Shown here: piece after piece, positions 32,090-41,256 of the stretch | Layout: each line of letters begins with the position of its first letter | Numbering within the stretch: position 1 is the stretch's first letter | Assembly: GCA_014529385.2 (NCBI GenBank) | Contig: CM043960.1 | Span: 40,222,781-40,286,780, forward strand | Length of the DNA stretch: 64,000 nucleotides | From: Adiantum capillus-veneris | Lineage: Eukaryota > Streptophyta > Polypodiopsida > Polypodiales > Pteridaceae | Direction: 5' to 3' | Translations under genes and position numbers: made by a program | The notes under the pieces: model-generated | The model's input: the letters and a program-made list of their open reading frames with translations, nothing else | What the model was told of the DNA's origin: nothing | Database searches by the model: none

Positions 32090-33234
32090 GAGCCATGCAA
32101 GCAGCAGAGAGGTCCAAGAAGAAGCTCAACCAGAAAGAAAAGTTGCAGGAGCTATCCGCATACCAACTGGGTCCAGATTCAGTCAAAGCCGCCAAGGCAG
32201 CCTATCTTTCAAAAGAACAACTAGAAGAGCATCACACCACAATGTTCATCGGCAGATTCAATAGTGAGGAGGGACATTAGATAGAGTTGCAACTCCTATC
32301 AAAAGAAGTGTATGACGTCGTCGTGAAGCCTGAGACCAAAGAAGCCAACCGTAGGCTAGGACTCAGAGATTTCTATGAACAGGAGCCGTGCGGTGTGGAT
32401 TTCCAAAAAGCTCACGAGCTTTTATCCACGATCAAAGAAGATGGAACTGCACAGATTTTTGAGCCTCAGGGGAATAAAGTTGAAGTGGTGATAGCCAAGG
32501 AAATAGTGGCAGAAGCACTAAGACTGCCCACAGAAGGTATGACAATGAGGGCAAGGGATAGGAAAACGGTAGGTACTTTCACCAAAGAAACTGCCGCAGT
32601 CACCTTTACTTACCTTATTCACAAAGAGGTTGAAGAGCTAGCCAGGTTATACCACCAACACTTCCATTTCCTTGCTAAGAGGCCACCAAGGTATACCATG
32701 CCTAATCATCCGATTTCCACCACCGTCACACAAGTCCTCAAATCAACAACCAGGCAACCGGTGGACCACGCACAATATGTCTTGACCACTTTGGAAGCAG
32801 TAGAGAAAGAAGAAAAGATCACATACTTGGGTGCACCAGAGGTGTTGACAAGAATTGCATACCATGCCATCGGCATGGGCGACAACCTACCACCTACCCC
32901 AGACCAAAACACTTGGATATTTTTAGCTCAACCATCTCCTGGAACTACAAGATCAGCCAAGAGATCCTACAAATCTGATGAAGAATCGATTGAAAGCTCG
33001 CCAGAAAGGCACAGCAGTGAAAGCTTGGATAATGAAGAAAAGAGAGCACGAAGGGAGGAAATGAAGAGAAAAGCCGTGGCAACACACCAAGAAAAGCCTG
33101 TGCAAAAGCAAGCCCGGTTTGAAAGAGAGAAACACGCATACCAATGCAGCCAACAAGCACAAGGAAAGGACTTGAAAAAATGGATGCCTAGTAGGCTTAA
33201 GGGACCAAGGACCAAGCATCACACCAGGAGGTAG
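32090..33234 (+). pseudogene. 3' ORF A of outer element, unknown protein
   Basis: The frame from ATG 32095 runs to TAG 33232-33234 with one internal TAG at 32278-32280, about 378 codons. It begins MQAAERSKKKLNQKEKL, predicted charged helix. A compact middle follows with EIVAEALRLPTEGM and YLIHKEVEELARLYHQHFHF. The tail is highly charged (RSYKSDEESIESS, RARREEMKRK). The words around EALRLPTEGM resemble proteins of unknown role carried by large plant retrotransposons; that is from memory of the type, not a search. No signal peptide or membrane span is evident, so an envelope role is not supported. Confidence 0.6.
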
Positions 33235-34029
33235 ATTGAAGAACCCGCGAAAGTATGGAACGGATGTACTAAGAAGCAGAAGCTTTAAAGCTAAAGTAAG
33301 CCGAAGAAGCAGCAAATCAGGCAAAAGAGGAGACCGCTGCACAAGGAGAAGCACAACATGCCCAAGGTGATGTGTCTCCCCGCATCTCTTCTCCTGTCTC
33401 TGAACACCAAGATCAACCAACGCCAAGCCCACCACCATCATGGTAGTTAAAGACACCACAAATGAGCCAACAAAAGAAGCAGAAGCTAAACAAGAAAAAA
33501 CAGGTGAAGTTGCACAATAATCTGAACAGCAAGAAGTAGCGGAAACAGCACAACAAGCAAATGTCTCTAATCAAGAGAAGCAAACAGAGAAAGAGCCAGA
33601 GACCGAAAAGGCAGCCAGTGCTGCACTAGAAGAGAACTCCGCAAGATTTGAGCACACAAGAGAACAGGAGGCCGAGGAAACACCTTCTACCTCAACACAG
33701 CAAGATAAGGCTGAGATACAACTCTCTACCTCCACAGAGAAAGATTAGCAGCTACAAGGGCAACAACAGCAACCAACAGCCATGATGCAGCCAGAGGTAA
33801 AAGAATCTGCAGAAACATCAAGGCAAATTACACAAAGCAAAGATTGGCAATTGAATGATGAAGTCATCCTGCAAGTAAACAAATATGCTAAGCAAAAGCA
33901 AAAGATGACAGAAAGACTTCCCTCAGCAGCACTTGGCCGTAGCACCAGGGCCAAAAGTTAGAGATGTTGATCGACGCACTCTAAGGGGAGTTAGACGACA
34001 GACTTAATTGTCATCACCGATCTTCAGAG
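33235..34029 (+). pseudogene. Glu/Gln/Ala-rich low-complexity stretch of outer element
   Basis: From about 33438 one frame encodes a chain rich in Glu, Gln, Ala and Thr (VVKDTTNEPTKEAEAKQEK and similar) with occasional stops (33518, 33747). It links ORF A to the coiled-coil ORF B and was probably once part of one long reading frame. It is likely unstructured. Confidence 0.45.
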
Positions 34030-35612
34030 GCAAGTGCAAGAGTTAAGAGTTAGAAGCTGAACAACATCAGCTCATTAAAGATAAGCAATAAAAACAAATG
34101 GAGGAGCTGGGGGAGCTGCTTACCAAGCTATCAGATGCATGCAAAGCCAAGGATGATCAGCTGACGGAAGTTACAAATGAACTTCTCACTACCACCCTAT
34201 CAGCTCAAAAGATCCAGGTACAATTAGATGTGGCCAATGCTTCTCTACAATACTAAGAACAAAGAATCAAGGATCAGGTGATATTCTTGCGGCAAATACG
34301 AGAAAATCCAGTCGTTGCCTCGATCAAGGGTACAAACGAGGTCTACAAGGAACTAGAAAAGAAAAATAAAGACCTGAAGCTGAAGCTGAAGTTAGAGCAA
34401 TCTCAGCGCAAAGACCTTGCCTTGACGTGGGTCCAAAGAGAAGACGAACTGGTTGAACTCCAAAGAGTCAACCAGCTACTGAGAGAGGGAAGGCCGGAAA
34501 CGCAAGAAGAGGCAGGCACTTCGGAGCAAACTCAGATAGAAATCCCCTCAGTATCATTTGCTAGAATGGAGACACAATCCACAATAGAGCTGAGTGGCGA
34601 GGATGAGTTAGAGGTACCCATTAGAGAAGAAGACACAGTGCCCATGGTCCAGCTCTCAAAGGCTAAAGAAGATGCACGAAAAGAAAAAGTTACACAAGAG
34701 GTAGATGAGGACTGGAAGGCAGCAATGGATTGGGAGCTGAGAGTAATTCATTCTGTCAATGTCACACAACTCACTCCCAATCAAATAAGTGCGCAATGGC
34801 ACCAACAGTCCCTGCCCTACCCTCTGATTAAAGTTGAGTTGCTACAGATAAAAGAAAGGCTTTACAAAAACATGCAAGTCAAGGGTACAAATAAAGACCA
34901 CCTGAAGTGGAGGTTGAGCTGGCTGAACAAAAACCCAAGATACTTGATTCTGTTCATGAGAGCACCTACGGCCCTGCAAAAAGATCCAACTTTCTGTCAT
35001 GTACCAAGAGGAAGGACCTAGATAGCACATGAGGCACTACTCAATAAGCGGCTACCTTGGCTAAACTACCCCAGATTGCTTGCTCCAGAAAAGGGACCAG
35101 CAACTAAAGAATACATGGTAAAAACCCTAAAGGGTGCCATATCATTCTTTAAAAGTCTACCAGATTTGTCATGTGTTATTCTATATAAAATCTACCAAAT
35201 GCTGCTCACCTGCATCGAAGTGTTCAATGAGCCAAAGCAAGCAGGTTCCCGTTGGATGTCATTCCTTGAGGGTAACAAAGGTTTGTGCTCTGATCTCAGT
35301 GGCCAACCTTCCGAAGAAGTCCTCTATGGCTTCTACTCTAGATGCATGTTTCTACCTTCACACAATATGCTGGCGTTTTAGGAAGTGTTCTACACGGGAT
35401 TATTCACTTGGAAAACGAAGATATTTGCACCAGTGATCAGCAACCTCACATCAAGGTTTGTAGGCTACTCAGCGGTGGAGCTGAAAAATAGAGTAACTAT
35501 GCAGTTTTTGCAAGTGCTAGATAAAGAAAGGAAGATCAGATACCAAAAGGCACTAAGTGCGCTTAAAGACCGCCTCCCCAGCCACCAACCCAAAGACTAC
35601 TTCAGACCATAA
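34030..35612 (+). pseudogene. 3' ORF B of outer element, coiled-coil plus conserved-looking C-terminus
   Basis: One frame runs from before 34278 to TAA 35610-35612 with TAG stops at 35019-35021 and 35379-35381. The first half is heptad-like and charged (EVYKELEKKNKDLKLKLKLE, WVQREDELVELQRVNQLLRE), a likely coiled coil. The second half (WLNYPRLLAPEKGPATKEYM, LLTCIEVFNEPKQAGSRW, FYTGLFTWKTKIFAPVISNL) looks globular and aromatic-rich. No family is recognised. It ends about 25 bp before the polypurine tract, so it is the last gene of the element. Confidence 0.6.
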
Positions 35613-35631
35613 AGCTGTGTCAAGGGACGAC

Positions 35632-35651
35632 ACAGGTGAGGAGGGGGGGAA
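35632..35651 (+). other. Polypurine tract of outer gypsy element
   Basis: AGGTGAGGAGGGGGGGAA immediately precedes the 3' LTR start, the expected plus-strand primer. Confidence 0.75.
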
Positions 35652-36573
35652 TATTAGCAGCAGCAAGCTAACACAGATACCATTTTTTGAAGTTCTCATT
35701 GTAAAACACTTATTATTTTGATAAATCGAGAATATTATAACTTCTATTTTCTCGGATAAACTCTGTAATTAATGAGCCAGGGCTACAAGCTTCTAGATTG
35801 TATCAACTTGTCATTACACATCTTTGGTAAAACTCCCAAATTATTAGTTTTGACCACCAAAAACCTTGCTAAGGTATAAAAGCCAATTTTTGTAAGTTAC
35901 TATTAAGTTTTGGATAATGAAATACACAACATGAGCTAACGGCGCTCACTCCTCTCCTTCTCGCGCTTCCTACTCCCTCCCCGGTTGTCACATTGCAGTT
36001 GTGTTTGTTGCATTGCAACCGCAGGTAAGAGCTCTAAGCATTGATGTAAACACATCACAGTAATTTGTAGTTTTTGGCGTTGCTAACCCACGGCCTAATT
36101 TCATCATAACTAGGAATTCACACTTTCAAATCAAAAACTAAGCATAGGTGGGGTATTGGGGCATCATTGCTAAGCGTTTAGATGCATTCTCGATAAAAAA
36201 TGACTAGGTCAAAAATCCACTGCTGTTAATAATTGCGATTTTGGAACTTGACCTAAAGTGGCGTTTGAGACTATAAGCATGTGTGCTTAGGTCTTATAAA
36301 CATTTCCTAGAAGTTTTGTTACGTTTGGATGTCATTTGATGCTGTAATGGATGTGATTTGTTTGCCAATGAGCGATTGGCTTTTGGTGATTTCAGCCACT
36401 TGAGTGTAGCTTGAGTTAGATGCGAGTTGTTAGTTGTTTTCCGAAACTTTGACAACCTCTTGTAGCCTATATGCACTAGTAATTCAGCTTCGTCCCATGG
36501 ATTGACAATTCAATCGTGGCTCTCGCTAATAATGCAATAAGATAGGATGGTGAGGTTAGACATGCGTCCCACA
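35652..36573 (+). repeat. 3' LTR of outer giant gypsy element
   Basis: About 922 bp from TATTAGCAGC to GCGTCCCACA. The start probably was TGTTAG (one G to A change from the canonical TG). A TATA box (GGTATAAAAGCC) lies at about 35873-35884. Positions 36291-36573 match window bases 1-284. A splice donor GCAG|GTAAGAGC at 36024/36025 falls downstream of the likely transcription start. A palindrome relic is at 36225. Confidence 0.88.
35873..36030 (+). promoter_or_regulatory. TATA box and downstream splice donor in outer LTR
   Basis: GGTATAAAAGCC near 35875 is a good plant TATA box. About 150 bp further GCAG|GTAAGAGC at 36024/36025 is a good splice donor. In the 5' LTR (outside the window) this donor could pair with acceptors inside the element, such as the one at 32089, to make a subgenomic RNA for the 3' ORFs. 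Confidence 0.5.
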
Positions 36574-37216
36574 AGCCAACACAAAACAATGGCTATATTT
36601 ACAACCGTAACTCTTTATCTCTACTCAAAACAATGGCTACATTACGTATATGTATATATATTTGTGTGTATATATCTATTTGTTTATGCATGTATGTAGG
36701 CACTAAGTATGGGAGCATAGCACCCAAAGGTTAGATGCTTCCTCTTGGGTATAGTCCTTTTTTAATCGTGGAGTTGTTGTCATTGATCAACTCATGCATG
36801 GATTACCGCAATGTACCTTTGGTTTTACCACGGTTTGTGATGATATCTAAAGAAGTACACTTGACCTTTGGCACTACTAGCCTCTACTTAGGTCTACTAG
36901 TATGTATATGTATCTACGTGTTTGTCTACTAATATACTTGTGTACGTATTTATAAATGAGTGAATAGGGTAGAAAGCTTAATCTTATATTGCTCTTTGTA
37001 ATGTAGATGTGAGATGAAACACCAACTGGTGGGGAGAAGCCAGCTGGCTCTTCTTTTGGTTGGTTCACATCCCAGGTGGGCTCCCACCCGGGGGTGGACA
37101 TCGCCTCCAGTGGGCCCGAGTCTTGAGTTGGTGAGAACAAGCAAAGAAATAAATAATATTTCTTTCTAGTTAACCCTAAACCATGAGTGTCATAGGTTTA
37201 TTTTTGTTATTTGCAG
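36574..37216. other. Intergenic sequence, nothing recognised
   Basis: The stretch after the outer LTR holds TATATA/TGTGTA-rich simple sequence (36640-36700) and a GC-rich patch with small inverted repeats (37010-37130, including AGCCAGCTGGCT). No gene or element boundary could be supported. Confidence 0.5.
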
Positions 37217-38577
37217 GCATGGCCATCCTACACCTACCCTTCTCAAGTTCCTCCACTGATCGTAGATCCAGACCTACAACGGGCTATCTTGTTACAAAAG
37301 CAGTACCTCCGTTCGACGGAGGATTTGTTTGGTTGCTACAATCCACATCAGCTTGCGACCTACAGTATTTCTCTACAAAAACACCATGGGGGAGTCAGGG
37401 AGGGAGTTCTTATCTACAGATCCTCGCAACGATGGCACCTCACTCTACAGCCCCTTCCTATTGTCCTACTCCCATTCCATCACAGATTCCCACTCCCATG
37501 GCATCACAGGGTCCTTTACCACTCCATTCCACTCCTGCTTCACCAGAACATCATCAACAAACTTCCTCTGGCAGCGCGCATTGATGCTCGTCTAAGGGTA
37601 GAGAACACCGTGAGAGACAAGCGGTGGTAAATCTTGTGGTTTTGCATGTTTTGATAGTGGCGGGGGAACAGAGTCCCCACTTTCAGAGCGTGTCACCCCT
37701 GACGTAGAGAATGAGGATATTGACGCACCTGTGCCAGACACGCATGGGTGCTACTACAGAGTTAAATATGGCAGGGAGGTGGACTTTCGCATAGCACAGG
37801 GCAGGGCATTTTGATTCCATCTATAAATTCTTATACATTCAACGTATAAGAACTGCTTTATAAAGTTTAGAGACCAACTACCCGATCATGCACGGTACAT
37901 TGAGGACATTTTGTTAGCTAGATTTCCAAACGCCCTCAATCAACGTTTTTCGCAACAATGTTTGGAAGGATACATAAAGAAATTTTTGAAAAACAAGCAG
38001 TCCAGTGTGCGGCGCGCAGCAGCCAACTAGGTCAGAGATCCAGACAGGAATTACCGTGATGGCAACATGGCAGATGTAGAGTGGGAGTGGGAAATTCAAG
38101 AAAAGAGCGATCAAGTTCTACGACAAGCTCATCATACAAACAACAACGCGAGGCTCGCGCAAGACAAACTCCCATACACTATGGATCAGGATGCAAGAGA
38201 GCTTGGAAGGGTAAATATGTAAGATTAATTGAATTATAACGTCAATCGGTGATTATAAAGATTGTAGTTGATGATTTGGTATTGTTATTGCTAACTTAGA
38301 AAAATTTCACTCTCTCTCGATCAACCAGAGAGATGGTCAAGTATCGGGAGCGACATATAGAATTTGATACTTGGTGATGGTTGTTTGAAAACAACCACAT
38401 CTCTCGCGAGCAATTCGACGTGGCTGCTGGATCACTACAAGTGGTAAGTTTAAACAAGTAATTTTGTATCAATTGTTTTGAGCTATTTATCATTGTTTAG
38501 TTTGGTTTGGGTTTATGTAGAGTCAAAGTGATCAAACATACGTGCCTCTGGACGACGATGAGATAGAGGAGGATTAG
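37217..38577 (+). pseudogene. Decayed multi-exon gene of unknown function
   Basis: A coding-like segment starts after TTATTTGCAG at 37216 (AWPSYTYPSQVPPLIVDPDL, then LLQKQYLRSTEDLFGCYN) and runs to 37630. A second segment (about 37661-38220) has VENEDIDAPVPDTHGCYYRV, RDQLPDHARYIEDILLARF and FPNALNQRF. Donor- and acceptor-like sites (GG|GTAAATAT at 38211, CAACCAG at 38330, GTG|GTAAGTTT at 38442, TTTATGTAG at 38520) define two last small exons, the final one ending YVPLDDDEIEED. TGA and TAG codons interrupt. It may be a transposon-associated protein with an acidic C-terminus, but I do not recognise the family. Confidence 0.5.
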
Positions 38578-38779
38578 ATAGGAAAATATTTTGTCCAAAC
38601 TTTTGTAAAGTCCCAATGTGGCACAATCTATATACAACTATTTACTTTTTGTTGTAACTTTTTTAAATTAGTTAATCTTCTACATTTTAAATTGTCAAGG
38701 TAAAGTAAATTCAATTTCAATTCTTTGGTATTTTTTGTACTCTTCCAAAAAACAATTGATGTTTCATTGTTTTATGTAG

Positions 38780-38852
38780 GTAAAAAATAAAGGTGCTCAT
38801 TTGGGCCACCCAAAATTGGATGGCCCAAATGAGCCCCTTTATTTTTGAATTG
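38780..38852. repeat. Short perfect-arm hairpin (MITE-like)
   Basis: AATAAAGGTGCTCATTTGGG and its inverted counterpart CCCAAATGAGCCCCTTTATT flank the short centre CCACCCAAAATTGGATGG. The ~28 bp arms would form a stable stem. No coding content. Confidence 0.65.
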
Positions 38853-39059
38853 GCGTGTAGAGGCAATAAGCACGGTAATAAATGTGACAACTAATGCGAT
38901 AATAGCAGTGGGTATATTGCCATGACTATTATCGCTTTTATTGTTTTTGAAAAACCACTACTGCGTCCATAGCCGCGGTTATTGCCGCTCCCGTAAATTT
39001 TTCTCTCTCCTTTTTCCTTTGTTTTTTTCCACGGCTATGGACACCGTTATAGACAACTC

Positions 39060-39670
39060 CTCTTATAGTGTAAGTAATATTTTCCATATAGTTATGTTTT
39101 ATAGTACTATAATTATATTATATACAATAGTACTATATTATTCATACTATGTAGTAAGTAGTATATAGCTATGTTATGTCATGTGGTATGCATATATTTA
39201 ATATCATATAATATACTAAATATATTATGTACGATACTATACTACAATATACTATATAGTTATGTTACGTGGTATTCTATACTATATACTATACAATACT
39301 ATGTATTATACTATTCTATATTATATATTATACACTATATACTATATACAATAATATACTATAATATATTATATAGCTATATTATGTAGTGTGCTATACT
39401 ATAAACTATACGATATTATATTTTATATTTATATTTATATATATTTTTTCACACACACTATATTATATAGTATATACTATTTACAATACTATACTGCAAT
39501 ATATTATATAGCTATATTATGTAGTGTGCTATACTATATACTATACGATATTATATATATATATATATATATAGATACACACACACACTATATTATACAA
39601 TATATACTATTTACAATACTATAATGTTATATACTATATATGTACGTTGTATACTATATAGCAAGTTAAA
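39060..39670. repeat. AT-rich simple sequence block
   Basis: Degenerate TATACTATATA-type repeats with internal ~150 bp echoes (39360-39470 resembles 39500-39600, each ending in ATATATAT followed by CACACACAC). Open frames here are low-complexity Tyr/Ile chains and are not genes. Confidence 0.7.
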
Positions 39671-39694
39671 TCTATGTATTTTTAAAAATAATAT

Positions 39695-39860
39695 TCACAA
39701 AACACCATTCAAAGATGGACTGAGTCTGCAAAATGCAAAAAAAGGGGGGGACATAGCCACCCCATCAGCTACTCAAGCGGATGATGGGGGGTCTCTGTCC
39801 CCCCCCGTTTTTTGTATTTTGCAGACTTAGACCATCTTTGAATGGCATTTTGTGGATTTA
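39695..39860. repeat. G/C-stem hairpin element 1
   Basis: Outer arms CACCATTCAAAGATGG and CCATCTTTGAATGGCA are inverted. Next come GTCTGCAAAATGCAAAAAA and its counterpart TTTTTGTATTTTGCAGAC, then a G7/C8 stem. The loop contains CCCATCAG...GGATGATGGG. Total about 160 bp, a foldback element. Confidence 0.75.
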
Positions 39861-39944
39861 TCCAATTGATGTTTTCATTTTCTTGTAATGTTGAAATAAA
39901 ACTTCATCAAATCTTTGCAAATTTGTGTAGATTGCCGCTACCGG

Positions 39945-40085
39945 CAACTTGAAACTTGCAAAAAGAAAGGGTGAGCACAGCTCCCCCATCATCCGCACAC
40001 ACGGATGATGGAGGAGATCTGATCCCCCTTTTTTTGCAGTTTGTGGATTTAGAAAATCTACCCATTTTGCAAGTTTGCAGCTTGC
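39945..40085. repeat. G/C-stem hairpin element 2
   Basis: The core CCCCCATCATCCGCACAC followed by ACGGATGATGGAGG forms a stem. Flanks with ACTTGCAAAAAGAAAGGG and CCCCCTTTTTTTGCAGTTTG are weakly inverted. Arms differ from element 1 but the core is shared with element 3. Confidence 0.6.
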
Positions 40086-40134
40086 GGATTTACCAAAAAA
40101 AACTTCTTCAAATTATCTAGCCCTTTTTTGCACA

Positions 40135-40290
40135 AAATGTTGCAAACGCAGCAAGCAAAATTTTGAAAAAAAGGGGGGTAGAGCCCCCCATCATCCGCGT
40201 GTGCGGATGATGGGGGGGGGGGGGGGGGGCTTCTGCCCCCCTTTTTGTTCCAAATTTTTCCTTGTTGCGGTTTTCATTAGATGGGTAACG
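40135..40290. repeat. G/C-stem hairpin element 3 with 18-G run
   Basis: Arms GCAAACGCAGCAAGCAAAAT and ATTTTTCCTTGTTGCGGTTT are inverted. Inside are AAAAAAGGGGGGTAGAG and a C-run with poly-T, and the core CATCATCCGCGTGTGCGGATGATG, an almost perfect palindrome. The right side has a run of 18 G (about 40212-40229). Confidence 0.7.
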
Positions 40291-40489
40291 ACGACCACAA
40301 TAATGTGAAGTGGGACGAAAGAACACAGAGACTTAAATAAGAGCGAGAAGAAAACATCAACCATACCTCTGAGTCGGGATTCTATGAGTGTTCCTCAAAC
40401 AAGACTCTTCTTCATCACATCACAAGTTGTAGAAACCCTAGCTATCTATTTTCACACTATAAATGGCTAAAGTTTCAATGTTTTAACTC

Positions 40490-40930
40490 ATTAAAATCAA
40501 ACTACTACATAATATATAAGATAAATTATACAACATAGAATATATATTCTATATAATATCTACAAACAATATATAGTATAGTATATATAATATAATGTAT
40601 ATGATATATATAGTATATATATTGTATAGCACAATATATATAATGTATATGGTATAGTATAATGTATATTATATAATATAGTATATATGTATGCATAGTA
40701 TTATGTTTATATAGTATACATAATATATACAGTATAGTTAGTATATAAAATACTATACATTATACAATATATACATAATAAATATATTCTATTTATACAA
40801 TGTTATATATACTATACATACTATATAGTATATAATCTATACATATTGTTAGATATATAATATAGTGTATACTATATATGTAATATACATTACATATATT
40901 GTATAGCACAATAGATTTGAAGTACAATAA
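40490..40930. repeat. Second AT-rich simple sequence block
   Basis: TATATAGTATATAATGTATA-type degenerate repeats. No gene or structured element beyond low complexity. Confidence 0.7.
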
Positions 40931-41256
40931 AATAGTAATATATTAGTTTTGAAAGTTATTTAAAATAAAACATGAAAATAAGATAATCTGATATATGCGC
41001 ACATAAATATTTTGATAGATTTCAAAATTAACGTATTTTAGCTGAAAGATTTGAAGAGATGTCAATTTGAATGATTGTGAAAGTGACATGTCTTACAAAG
41101 TGAATATTCCAAATCTATTAAAGATTGTTTTCAATGAATGCGTTAACTCTTTTGAGCTCTATTTTGTAGTTCTTCCTCTATGTCTTATACACACTCCCTG
41201 TCATCTCTTTTTGTCACTTATTTCCTCAACCATTCCTTCCACTTGTCTATTTCAAA

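Larger units (their letters stand above)
1..36573 (+). mobile_element. Giant Ty3/gypsy LTR retrotransposon (outer element, 5' end cut off)
   Basis: The first 284 bases of the window reappear almost unchanged at 36291-36573, so they are the two LTRs of one element. Between them, all on the + strand, lie a primer site, gag, protease, RT, RNase H, integrase, extra ORFs and a polypurine tract. Two younger retrotransposons (9209-21571 and 24711-30535) and a small MITE (23252-23406) are inserted. Removing them and adding the missing ~639 bp of 5' LTR gives an estimated length near 18.9 kb, in the size class of the plant Tat/Ogre giants. The pol order RT-RNase H-integrase is Ty3/gypsy. Many stops and frameshifts show that this copy cannot encode its full proteins. 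Placement in the Tat group is inferred from size, primer-site type and integrase style, not from a tree. Confidence 0.9.

Noticed and set aside
32953-33459. 168-codon Leu/Phe-rich - strand ORF that could look like a membrane protein
   Set aside because: Antisense shadow of the charged Lys/Glu/Gln-rich tail of 3' ORF A; hydrophobicity comes from complementing AAG/GAA codons.
32090-35612. Retroviral-type envelope gene in the 3' region of the giant element
   Set aside because: No signal peptide, no transmembrane span and no glycoprotein-like features; charged and coiled-coil instead.
39171-39624. Tyr/Ile-rich open frames
   Set aside because: Translation of TATACTATATA simple sequence; no coding signal.
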